The notes under the pieces are model-generated. The model ran no database searches, was not told the origin of the DNA, and worked only from the letters and a program-made list of their open reading frames with translations. A stretch of DNA of 64,000 nucleotides, taken from the NCBI RefSeq assembly GCF_015350805.1, contig NZ_JADKSG010000001.1:1846513-1910512 (forward strand), written 5' to 3'. Position 1 is the stretch's first letter; the number at the start of each line of letters is the position of its first letter. The translations under genes and the position numbers were made by a program. This DNA comes from Herbiconiux sp. VKM Ac-1786. Its GTDB lineage: Bacteria; Actinomycetota; Actinomycetes; Actinomycetales; Microbacteriaceae. Shown here one piece after another: positions 1-7,271 of this stretch.

Positions 1-1276
1 ATCCGTTCTTCAGCATCGTCAGCCAGTGCTTCACCATGCCGGTCTGGCCGAGCGTGAACGAGACGAAGACGCCGATGATGTAGAGCTGGATGAGCTGCGT
101 GAGGCTGGCCTGGTAGACCACCAGGATGGCGGTCGCCGCCAGCGCCAGCAGGATCATGCCGTTGGAGAAGACGAGGCGGTCGCCGCGGGTGAGCATGGCC
201 TTGGGGGCGTAGGCGTCCTTCGCGAGCACCGAGCCGAGCAGCGGGAAGCCGTTGAAGGCGGTGTTGGCCGCGAGCAGCAGCACCGCCGCGGTGGCCGCCT
301 GGATGATGAAGAACAGGATCGAGTTGTTGCCGAAGGTGGCAGCGGCGACCTGGGCCATCAGGCTCCGCTGCGGAGTCGTCGCGCAGTCGGCGAAGCCGAT
401 CAGGTGGCAGGCGTTCTCGGCGTAGTGCACGTTCGAGATCAGCGCCAGGGCGGTGAGGCCGGCGAACAGGCAGATGGCGATGGAGCCCATCAGCACCAGC
501 GTGCGCTGGGCGTTCTTGATCTTGGGGGTGCGGAAGGCCGGCACGCCGTTGGAGATCGCCTCGACACCGGTGAGGGCCGAGCATCCGCTCGAGAAGGCCC
601 GGAGGAGCAGGAGCACCATCGCGGCCTGGGTGAGCTGCTCGGCCTTGACGTCGAAGCCGGCCGACTCGGAGACCGGGGCGTCGCCGACGGCGGTGCGGAT
701 GAGGCCGGTGACGATCATCAGGGCGACGCTGCCGACGAAGATGTAGGTCGGGATGGCGAACGCCTTGCTCGACTCGCGGACGCCGCGCAGGTTCACCGCC
801 ATCAGCAGGATGACGAAGCCGACCGCGAGCTCGACCCGGAACGGGTTCAGCTGCGGGATCGCGCTGATGATGTTGTCGACGCCGGACGCGACCGAGACGG
901 CCACCGTCAGCACGTAGTCGACGAGGAGGGCGGAGGCGACCACGAGTCCGGCCTTCTCGCCGAGGTTCTTGTGGGCGACCTCGTAGTCGCCGCCGCCGCT
1001 CGGGTAGGCCTTCACGAGCTGGCGGTAGGAGGCCACGACCACCACGAGCAGCAGGATGACCGCCGCCGCGACCCAGGGGGCGAGGGTGAGGAAGGAGAGG
1101 CCGCCGATGAGCAGGATCATCAGCAGCTCCTGCGGCGCGTAGGCCACGGAGGAGAGCGGGTCGCTCGCGAAAATGGGTAGGGCGAGCCGCTTGGGGAGCA
1201 GCTGGCCGTCGAGCTTGTCGCTCGGGAGCGGATCTCCGATCAGCCAGCGTTTCGCCGAGCGGGTTTCATTGACCAC
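1..1276 (-). CDS. KimA-like APC-superfamily potassium transporter (C-terminus cut by window edge)
   Basis: Polytopic membrane transporter; about 425 residues are visible and the C-terminus lies beyond the left edge. Seen: early block SDPLSSVAYAPQE, then YRQLVKAYPSGGGDYEVA, LVDYVLTVAVSVASG, AVNLRGVRESS and SSGCSALTGVEAISNG. From family knowledge these blocks match Bacillus subtilis KimA (YdaO), a proton-coupled K+ importer inhibited by c-di-AMP, better than ordinary amino acid permeases of the same superfamily; K+ as substrate is therefore inferred. The GTG start at 1276 is chosen because a TTGACA/TAGTGT promoter lies directly before it, which would make the mRNA leaderless. An in-frame GTG at 1288 falls inside the -10 box and is unlikely. 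No partner gene is adjacent. Confidence 0.78.
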   Translation of the reverse strand, partial: MVNETRSAKRWLIGDPLPSDKLDGQLLPKRLALPIFASDPLSSVAYAPQELLMILLIGGLSFLTLAPWVAAAVILLLVVVVASYRQLVKAYPSGGGDYEVAHKNLGEKAGLVVASALLVDYVLTVAVSVASGVDNIISAIPQLNPFRVELAVGFVILLMAVNLRGVRESSKAFAIPTYIFVGSVALMIVTGLIRTAVGDAPVSESAGFDVKAEQLTQAAMVLLLLRAFSSGCSALTGVEAISNGVPAFRTPKIKNAQRTLVLMGSIAICLFAGLTALALISNVHYAENACHLIGFADCATTPQRSLMAQVAAATFGNNSILFFIIQAATAAVLLLAANTAFNGFPLLGSVLAKDAYAPKAMLTRGDRLVFSNGMILLALAATAILVVYQASLTQLIQLYIIGVFVSFTLGQTGMVKHWLTMLKNG

Positions 1277-1284
1277 GAGTGAGA

Positions 1285-1312
1285 ACACTACTCGTGGGCA
1301 ACCCACTGTCAA
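1285..1312 (-). promoter_or_regulatory. Promoter of the KimA-like gene, leaderless
   Basis: On the minus strand TTGACA (1307-1312), a 16-bp spacer and TAGTGT (1285-1290) form a near-consensus sigma-70-type promoter. The -10 box ends 8 nt before the GTG at 1276, so the predicted transcription start coincides with the start codon and leaves no room for a 5' leader. Confidence 0.65.
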
Positions 1313-1319
1313 GTCGGGG

Positions 1320-1344
1320 GAGGGGCGGGATATTCCCGCCCCTC
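1320..1344 (-). terminator. Perfect 11-bp hairpin between the small acidic gene and the KimA-like gene
   Basis: Positions 1320-1330 pair perfectly with 1334-1344 around a 3-nt TAT loop. It lies about 85 nt downstream of the small minus-strand gene and just upstream of the next promoter, so termination of the former is the likely role. There is no clear U-tract on the minus strand, which is common in high-GC actinobacteria. Confidence 0.55.
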
Positions 1345-1359
1345 GTTCTACGTCTTTTC

Positions 1360-1387
1360 TTCGTCGTTCTTTCTTCGTCGTTCTTTC
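1360..1387. repeat. Two tandem copies of a 14-bp unit
   Basis: TTCGTCGTTCTTTC occurs at 1360-1373 and again, identically, at 1374-1387, in the AT-richer spacer downstream of the small acidic gene. The purpose is unknown; slippage duplication is the simplest explanation. Confidence 0.85.
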
Positions 1388-1427
1388 GATGGTGCGGTGG
1401 GGCCGAGCGGCCGTCGTTCGGGCGGGT

Positions 1428-1565
1428 CTACTCGTCGCCGGGGATGACGCTGTCGGTGTACTCGCCCGACTCCGGCTCGGGCTCGATGACGTTCTCCTTG
1501 TCGGTGTCGGTGTACTCGCCGTCGCGCTCGCCGCGTGCCTCGTGCTTGTCGTGCTTCTCGGTCAT
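1428..1565 (-). CDS. Small acidic hydrophilic protein, 45 aa
   Basis: A 45-residue protein starting MTEKHDKHEARGERDGEY and ending in GDE. Almost half the residues are charged, and there is no membrane segment or signal peptide. The element GEYTD appears twice (GEYTDTD near residue 16, SGEYTDSV near 33), giving an internal repeat. The start at 1565 is preferred over a longer reading because AGGAGG lies 6-7 nt upstream. It is a stand-alone gene followed by a hairpin. I do not recognise a named family; it could be a small disordered stress or regulatory protein. Reality of the gene rests on the strong ribosome-binding site, acidic composition and internal repeat. Confidence 0.55.
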   Translation of the reverse strand: MTEKHDKHEARGERDGEYTDTDKENVIEPEPESGEYTDSVIPGDE

Positions 1566-1671
1566 GAGATCCTCCTCGATGTCGTTGCCGTGCGCGCTGG
1601 TGGGCGCGGTTCGACGCCCGACGGCGCCTGCTCGCGAAGCTACCACCACCGCTCACGCCGCGACCAGGATC

Positions 1672-1685
1672 CGCACATATGTGCG
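1672..1685. repeat. 14-bp perfect palindrome CGCACATATGTGCG
   Basis: A perfect palindrome 6 bp beyond the stop codon of the propeller/cell-wall protein and about 105 bp upstream of the small acidic gene. It could be an operator for the small gene or half of a transcription end; nothing decides between these. Confidence 0.4.
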
Positions 1686-1690
1686 CGAGG

Positions 1691-3685
1691 CTACTTCACG
1701 AAGTCCCTCAGCTTCTCGAAGACGGGCTTACTGACGGCCTGCTCGCCGCCGAGCACGACGATGCGCGTGGGCTTCAGCCGCTGCAGCTCGGCGGCGATGG
1801 CGTCGGGCACCGCGTCGGGGCGCACCAGCAGCACCGGCCCGCCGTTCGCCGCGGCGGCCGGACCGCCGGCCAGCGCGTCGGCGAACCCTGCCCCGGAGGC
1901 CACGAACACGGTCTTCGCGCCGCCCGGGAACGTCGCGGCCGAGATGCCGGCCGAGACGACGAAGCGGTCGGCTCCCGTGATGCGCTCGGTCGGGGCGATC
2001 TCGCGGAGGGCCGCTGCCACGTCGGAGCTGACGGCGTTCTCGCCGCCGAGCACGACGATCTTCCCGGGCTTCAGCCGCTTCAGCTCGGTCGCGACCGGAA
2101 CCGGGACTCCGTTCTTCGACACCAGCAGCACCGGAGCGTCGCCGTGCGCCGCGGCTGCGCCGCCCGACAGTGCGTCGGGGAAGTTCTCGCCCGACGCCAC
2201 GTAGGCCACCGGCAGCCCCACCGGGAAGTTCGTCCTCGACACCGCGGCCGACACCGCGAACCGGTCGGCGCCGGTCAGCCGGGCGATCGGTGCGTACCCG
2301 CCCAGCTCGGTCTCGACGTCGGTGCTGACGGCCTGCGGCCCGCCCAGCACCACGATCCTCTTGGGCTTCAGTCTCGCGATCTCGTCCCCGACCCCCGGTG
2401 GCACGCTGTTCCTCCCCACGAGCAGCACGGGTACCCCCTGCGCGCCGGCCGCGGCCGACCCCGACAGCGCATCCGGGAAGTTCTCGCCCGACGCCACGTA
2501 CACGGCCTCGACCCCCGGCGCGAACTCGGCCGCCGACACCCGCACCGCACTCGCGAACCGATCCCCGCCGCTCTGCCTGACCAACCCCCGCACCGACTCC
2601 AAATCCACCACCGCCACACTCTGCGACGTTTGTGCGGCGACGAGGATCTCGCCGCGGGCCGTGTCTACCGCCGCGCTGGCGATCCCCAGGCCGAAATTGC
2701 TGCCGCCGGTGTTGTCGAACGAGTAGAGGTGCTGACCGGTGCTGGTGTCGTAGACGCTGGCCTGTCGTGCTGACGAAACCCACAGCCGCTCGCCGATCTC
2801 ATCGATCGCCATCGTCTGAGCGCCAAACGGTACGCCGGTTGAAATCGCCGAAACTCGGCTGTCGGTGGTGGTGTCCACGACGCTGACCCCGTTGAGCGTG
2901 GAGGCAACATACGCGCGATGAGTCTTGGGTGACAGAGCCAAACCCGTGGATCCCATCGTGGGATGGGCGGGTGGGATCACCTGGGTCACCGAAGCGGAGT
3001 CGCATGCGATCACTGACAGGCTCCCGTTGAAATTAAGCGCGTAGGCCTTTCCGAGTATCGAGTCGACCTCGATGGCTATCGGGAAGTCTCCGATGCCGGT
3101 CTTCGCGTCGTGCGCGATGACCCCGGAAACGGTATTGGTCGTGGCGTCGATGACGGAAACCGTTCCATCGCCGCTGTTCGTGACGAAGACCCTCTGGGTC
3201 GTCGCGTCGTAGGCGAGGGCTGAAGGGCGTGTGCCTATGCCAGGGGTGTCGTCCTTCGTGATCTCGGCAACCACATTGCCGCCTCTGATGTCGACGACCG
3301 AGACGCTCGAACTGTCGAAATTTGCGACATACAGCTGGTGATGATCCGTATCCAGAGCCAGAGCAGTCGGGCCTGGATTCGATCCATCGTTCCTCAGGAG
3401 GATCGTCGCCGAGATAGACCGCGACGTTGCGTCAAGCACAGACACTGTGCCGGCGCTGAAGTTCGAGACGTAAGCCTTCCCACTCGTCGAGTCGACGACG
3501 ACGTCAGTCGGAACGGGTTCGGTATTGGACGGAGTGCGGAGGTCGATGAGGGCCGTGACGTGGTTGGTGGCCGCGGCGGGGGGTGCCGTGGGTGGGGCGA
3601 GGGTGGCGGCCGCGATCGCGGCGGTGGCCAGGGCCGCCGCGAGGGCGAGGCGGCGGCGGGGGTGGGGAGCGGCGGCGGGCTTCAT
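1691..3685 (-). CDS. Secreted YVTN-type beta-propeller with three cell-wall-binding (CWB2) repeats
   Basis: 664 aa. Residues 1-40 are an Arg-rich signal peptide with an Ala-rich core. Residues about 45-370 contain YVTN-style propeller blades (KAYVSNFSAGTVSVLD, QLYVANFDSSSVSVVD, RVFVTNSGDGTVSVID). Residues about 371-664 hold three cell wall binding repeat 2 modules, each opening GxDRFxxSxxxS, with a VASGxxFxDALxGG core and ending VVLGGxxAVS. From family knowledge CWB2 modules anchor proteins non-covalently to the wall; the propeller presumably binds a ligand or partner outside the cell. The start at 3685 follows a TAATCT box by 6 nt. The propeller half looks visibly less GC-rich than the CWB2 half. 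No enzyme activity is implied. Confidence 0.85.
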   Translation of the reverse strand: MKPAAAPHPRRRLALAAALATAAIAAATLAPPTAPPAAATNHVTALIDLRTPSNTEPVPTDVVVDSTSGKAYVSNFSAGTVSVLDATSRSISATILLRNDGSNPGPTALALDTDHHQLYVANFDSSSVSVVDIRGGNVVAEITKDDTPGIGTRPSALAYDATTQRVFVTNSGDGTVSVIDATTNTVSGVIAHDAKTGIGDFPIAIEVDSILGKAYALNFNGSLSVIACDSASVTQVIPPAHPTMGSTGLALSPKTHRAYVASTLNGVSVVDTTTDSRVSAISTGVPFGAQTMAIDEIGERLWVSSARQASVYDTSTGQHLYSFDNTGGSNFGLGIASAAVDTARGEILVAAQTSQSVAVVDLESVRGLVRQSGGDRFASAVRVSAAEFAPGVEAVYVASGENFPDALSGSAAAGAQGVPVLLVGRNSVPPGVGDEIARLKPKRIVVLGGPQAVSTDVETELGGYAPIARLTGADRFAVSAAVSRTNFPVGLPVAYVASGENFPDALSGGAAAAHGDAPVLLVSKNGVPVPVATELKRLKPGKIVVLGGENAVSSDVAAALREIAPTERITGADRFVVSAGISAATFPGGAKTVFVASGAGFADALAGGPAAAANGGPVLLVRPDAVPDAIAAELQRLKPTRIVVLGGEQAVSKPVFEKLRDFVK

Positions 3686-3691
3686 CCGCCG

Positions 3692-3697
3692 AGATTA
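3692..3697 (-). promoter_or_regulatory. -10 box TAATCT of the propeller/CWB2 gene
   Basis: TAATCT sits exactly 6 nt before the ATG at 3685, predicting a leaderless mRNA. No ribosome-binding site is visible between them. Confidence 0.5.
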
Positions 3698-3737
3698 GCA
3701 GAGAAAAGCTCATGTTCGGTAGGGACTGCGGGGCGGG

Positions 3738-6260
3738 TCAGGTGGGGAGTTCGCGGGTGACGGCGGTGGGGGGCTTGTCGGAGCGGAGGCCTCGCCAGGA
3801 GGGCTGGCGGAGGCGGGACGTGGAGGTCCATTCCGCGAAGGAGACCTCGCCGACCAGGGAGGGCGTGACCCAGACGGCGTCTCGGGCGTCGGCTGCGGGC
3901 ACGTCCGAGAGGGGCGAGGTCGTGCGCGTGAGGCGGGAGAGGCGGGCGGTCAGGGCGTCGAGGTCGCGGTCGGAGAAGCCCGTGCCGACGCGGCCGACGT
4001 ACTGCAGGGTGCCCGAGGCGTCGGGCACGCCGAGCAGCAGCGAGCCGATCTGCGAGGCGCGGCGGCCCTGGCCGGGGCGCCAGCCGCCGATCACGACCTC
4101 CTGCGTCAGGTGGTGCTTGAGCTTCAGCCAGGCGCGCGAGCGGGTGGTCGAGTAGGTGCTGTCGCGGCGCTTCGCCATCACGCCCTCGAGGCCGAGGGTG
4201 CGGCTCGCGTCGAGCGCGTGCTCGAGGTCGCCGTCGAACGCGGGTGGGAGGTGGAGGGGGCCCTCGTCGGCGGGGAGGGTGTCGGCGAGCATCCGTCGCC
4301 GTTCGTCGTACGAGCGCGCGACGAGGGACGTGCCGTCGAGCTCGAGCAGGTCGAAGACCATGAGGTCGACGGGCACCTGCGCGCGGGCGGCCGCGACGTC
4401 GCGGGGCTTGGAGAGTCCCATGCGCTGCTGCAGGCGCCCGAAGCTCGGCCGGCCGGCCTTGTCGAGGGCGACGATCTCGCCGTCCAGCACGAGCGAGCGG
4501 TCGGGGTAGAGGGCCGCCAGGGCGTCGGTCAGCTCCGGGTAGGCGGGCGTGACGTCGTTGCCGTTCCGGGTGTGCAGGGTGACGGCGCCGCGGTCGATGC
4601 GGGCGATCGCGCGGATGCCGTCCCACTTCATCTCGAACGCGTACCCCTCCTCGTCCTCGAGGTCGGCCGGCGTAGCGAGCGTCGCGAGCATGGGCTTGAT
4701 CGTCTTGCTCGCGGCCGACGCGCGAGAGGGGGTGGCGGATGCTCGCGCCGACGCCTTCCGAGGGGCACCCGTCTCCGGCCCATCGTCCTTCGGGAGCATC
4801 CGATGGATCAGCCAGTTGTTCTTCCCCGAGTCCCCTCGCCCGGTGTGGATCAGCACCACCTTCCGCGGATCCCCCAGCCCGCCCGACGGCTGCCCGTGCA
4901 GCGTGACGATGATCTCCTTGCCGTCGCGCCACTTCTCGAGCTCGTAGGTCCCGAAGTCCCAGATCGTCACCGTCCCCGCCCCGTATTCCCCGGCGGGAAT
5001 ACTCCCCTCGAAGGTGCCGTACTCGAGCGGGTGGTCCTCGGTCTGCACCGCGAGATGGTTCTGGCCCGGGTCGTCGGGCACGCCCTTCGGCAGCGCCCAC
5101 GAGACGAGCACGCCGTCGTGCTCGAGCCGGAAGTCCCAGTGCAGGCGGCGGGCGTGATGCTCCTGCACGACGAAGCTGCGGCCGTCGGTCGAGACCGGCG
5201 CGGCGACCGGCACGGGCTCGGGCGTCTTCGCCTGGTCGCGCTTGGCGCGGTAGGTGGCGAGGCGGTCGGCGCCGGACGAGGAGGCGGCGGGATGCGCATC
5301 CGGCTGGTCATCGGCCCCTCTGTTCGAGTGCCACTCGCCCGCCGGCGCCTCGACCGAGCCGGGCGCATCGGCGCTCTCGGCCAGCGGGTCGTCCCGCTTC
5401 TTCATGCGCGCCAGCACCTCGTCGAGCTCGAGCTGCCGCAGCGACGGCGACGCGAGCTCCCGCCAGGTGCGCGGCACCGCGACGGTCGGCCGCGACCGCC
5501 CCCGCAGCGAGTACGGGCAGATCGTCGTCTTGTTGCCGTTGTTCTGGCTCCAGTCGACCAGCACCTTGCCCGTGCGCAGCGACTTCTTCATGTCGCTGAC
5601 GACGAGCTCCGGATGATCGGCCTCCAGTGCCCGCGCGAGTTCGTGCGCCACGGCCGAGACCTGGTCCGAGGTCTGCGAGCCGTCGAGCGCGGCGTAGAGG
5701 TGGATGCCCTTGCTGCCGCTCGTCACGGGCACCGGCGAGAGCCCCATCCCGGTGAGGATCGTCCGCGCCAGCTTCGCCACCTCCACGCACTCCGGCAGGC
5801 CGGCGCCCTCGCCGGGGTCGAGGTCGATCACGAAGCGGTCGGGGTTCTTGCGGCGGCCGTGCGCATCCACCCGCCACTGCGGCACGTGGATCTCGAGCGC
5901 CGCGATCTGCGCCAGCCAGGCCAGCGTGGCCGCGTCGTTCACGAGTGGGTAGGTGTTGACGTGGTCGGAGTGCTGCACGTCGACCCGCTTCACCCAGTCG
6001 GGCGTGCCCTCGTCGAGGTTCTTCTGGAAGAACACCTGACCCGGATGCTCGTCGCTGCCCACCCCGTGCACCCAGCGCTTGCGCGTGGCCGGCCGGTTGC
6101 GGGAGTGCGGGACGAGCACGGTCGCGATCTCGGCGTAGTACCGCAGGACATCCGCCTTCGTCGTGCCCGTCTCGGGGTAGAGCACCTTGTCGAGATTGGA
6201 GATGCGCAGGCGGTGACCGCCCACCGTCACGGTCTGCTCGTTCGCGCTCGACGCCGCCAT
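3738..6260 (-). CDS. ligD: Multifunctional ATP-dependent DNA ligase D (polymerase - phosphoesterase - ligase)
   Basis: 840 aa with the three LigD modules in the mycobacterial order. The primase-polymerase domain covers residues about 15-290 with the metal-binding DLDPGEG near 146-152 and TSGSKGIH near 180. The 3'-phosphoesterase domain covers about 360-490 with FVVQEHHARRLHWDFRLE and ends near HTGRGDSGKNNW. The ATP-dependent ligase domain covers about 520-840, with the nucleotidyl-transfer lysine in EMKWDGIRAI near residue 545 and an OB-fold ending near EVSFAEWT. It repairs double-strand breaks by non-homologous end joining together with Ku, which is transcribed divergently 60 bp away. All three active-site signatures are intact and the length is normal for the three-domain form. 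Confidence 0.95.
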   Translation of the reverse strand: MAASSANEQTVTVGGHRLRISNLDKVLYPETGTTKADVLRYYAEIATVLVPHSRNRPATRKRWVHGVGSDEHPGQVFFQKNLDEGTPDWVKRVDVQHSDHVNTYPLVNDAATLAWLAQIAALEIHVPQWRVDAHGRRKNPDRFVIDLDPGEGAGLPECVEVAKLARTILTGMGLSPVPVTSGSKGIHLYAALDGSQTSDQVSAVAHELARALEADHPELVVSDMKKSLRTGKVLVDWSQNNGNKTTICPYSLRGRSRPTVAVPRTWRELASPSLRQLELDEVLARMKKRDDPLAESADAPGSVEAPAGEWHSNRGADDQPDAHPAASSSGADRLATYRAKRDQAKTPEPVPVAAPVSTDGRSFVVQEHHARRLHWDFRLEHDGVLVSWALPKGVPDDPGQNHLAVQTEDHPLEYGTFEGSIPAGEYGAGTVTIWDFGTYELEKWRDGKEIIVTLHGQPSGGLGDPRKVVLIHTGRGDSGKNNWLIHRMLPKDDGPETGAPRKASARASATPSRASAASKTIKPMLATLATPADLEDEEGYAFEMKWDGIRAIARIDRGAVTLHTRNGNDVTPAYPELTDALAALYPDRSLVLDGEIVALDKAGRPSFGRLQQRMGLSKPRDVAAARAQVPVDLMVFDLLELDGTSLVARSYDERRRMLADTLPADEGPLHLPPAFDGDLEHALDASRTLGLEGVMAKRRDSTYSTTRSRAWLKLKHHLTQEVVIGGWRPGQGRRASQIGSLLLGVPDASGTLQYVGRVGTGFSDRDLDALTARLSRLTRTTSPLSDVPAADARDAVWVTPSLVGEVSFAEWTSTSRLRQPSWRGLRSDKPPTAVTRELPT

Positions 6261-6320
6261 GGCTCCATCCTGCTCTGCGGGGCTCTAGCCGGAAAGGCCC
6301 GATCCACGGTCTAATTGGGT
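6261..6320. promoter_or_regulatory. Divergent ligD/ku promoter region
   Basis: Only 60 bp separate the two start codons. On the plus strand TCTAAT at 6310-6315 lies 5 nt before the ku ATG at 6321, which would give a leaderless or nearly leaderless ku mRNA. On the minus strand CAGGAT lies 6 nt before the ligD ATG but lacks the first T of a good -10 box. The short spacing makes coordinate expression likely. Confidence 0.4.
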
Positions 6321-7235
6321 ATGAGATCGATCTGGAAGGGCGCCATCACGTTCGGCCTCGTCAACGTGCCGGTGAAGGTCTACAGCGCGACGGAGGATCA
6401 CGACATCGCGCTGCACCAGGTGCACGACGCCGACGGCGGTCGCATCCGGTACCAGCGGCGGTGCGAGATCGACGGCAAGATCATCGAGTACCAGAACATC
6501 GCGCGGGCCTACGACGACGGGGAGCGCACGGTCATCCTGACCAAGGACGACCTCGCGTCGCTGCCCGAGGAGAAGAGCCGCGAGATCGAGGTCGTGGAGT
6601 TCGTGCCGAGCGAGCAGATCGACCCGATCATGTTCGACAAGAGCTACTACCTCGAGCCCGACTCGAAGTCGCCGAAGGCGTACGCGCTGCTGCGGAAGAC
6701 GCTCGAGACCACCGACCGCACGGCCGTGGTGCACTTCGCGCTGCGGCAGAAGACCCGGCTGGCGGCACTGCGGGTGCGCGGCGACGTGCTCGTGCTGCAG
6801 ACGCTGCTCTGGGGCGACGAGGTTCGGGAGGCCGCGTTCCCCGCGCTCGACGAGCCGACGCGGGTGTCGTCGCAGGAGCTCGACATGGCGATGTCGCTGG
6901 TCGACCAGTTCGCGGGCGACTTCGAGCCCGAGAAGTTCACCGATGACTACCAGGAGCAGCTGCGCACGCTGATCGACGCGAAGCTCGCCCAGGGCGACTC
7001 GGTCGACACCGACGAGACGTTCGGGCGCGAGCCCGGCGAGAGCGACGGCGGCGAGGTGCTCGACCTGATGGAGGCGCTGCGGCGGTCGGTCGACAAGAGC
7101 CGTGGCTCGGGTTCGTCGTCGGGAGCTTCCGGCACGACCGCCGAGAAGGCTTCCGGCACGACCGCCGAGAAGAAGGACGAGAAGGCTCCGGCGAAGAAGA
7201 AGCCGGCGGCGAAGAAGAGCACCAAGGCCTCGTGA
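6321..7235 (+). CDS. ku: Non-homologous end-joining protein Ku
   Basis: 304 aa from the ATG at 6321, chosen over the TTG at 6315 because bacterial Ku proteins begin MRSIWKGAI and the TTG overlaps the putative -10 box. The sequence opens MRSIWKGAITFGLVNVPV and keeps the central Ku core with FDKSYYLEPD and SKAYALLRKTLE-like segments up to about residue 260. It binds DNA ends as a homodimer and recruits LigD, encoded divergently next door. The C-terminal 45 residues form a Ser/Thr- then Lys-rich tail ending AKKKPAAKKSTKAS, as in many actinobacterial Ku proteins where a basic tail aids DNA binding. Part of that tail is encoded by a 24-bp tandem duplication. Confidence 0.96.
   Translation: MRSIWKGAITFGLVNVPVKVYSATEDHDIALHQVHDADGGRIRYQRRCEIDGKIIEYQNIARAYDDGERTVILTKDDLASLPEEKSREIEVVEFVPSEQIDPIMFDKSYYLEPDSKSPKAYALLRKTLETTDRTAVVHFALRQKTRLAALRVRGDVLVLQTLLWGDEVREAAFPALDEPTRVSSQELDMAMSLVDQFAGDFEPEKFTDDYQEQLRTLIDAKLAQGDSVDTDETFGREPGESDGGEVLDLMEALRRSVDKSRGSGSSSGASGTTAEKASGTTAEKKDEKAPAKKKPAAKKSTKAS
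7125..7172 (+). repeat. 24-bp tandem duplication in the ku tail
   Basis: Positions 7125-7148 are repeated exactly at 7149-7172, encoding ASGTTAEK twice. It preserves the reading frame and lengthens the linker before the Lys-rich end. Confidence 0.9.
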
Positions 7236-7259
7236 CGAGAGGGGACGACGGCGCCCCGG

Positions 7260-7265
7260 TAGAAT
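7260..7265 (+). promoter_or_regulatory. -10 box TAGAAT of glyS
   Basis: TAGAAT lies exactly 6 nt before the glyS ATG at 7272 with no Shine-Dalgarno sequence between, so the transcript is predicted to be leaderless. Confidence 0.55.
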
Positions 7266-7271
7266 TCGGGC

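Noticed and set aside
1277-1427. A c-di-AMP (ydaO-type) riboswitch before the KimA-like gene
   Set aside because: The promoter directly abuts the start codon, leaving no leader; the upstream DNA contains only a hairpin and a tandem repeat.
4110-6314. A 734-codon plus-strand open frame opposite ligD
   Set aside because: Repetitive Arg/Val/Glu/His composition and complete overlap with the motif-verified LigD reading frame.
6315-6320. TTG start for Ku
   Set aside because: The conserved MRSIWKGAI start is at 6321 and the TTG overlaps the putative -10 box.
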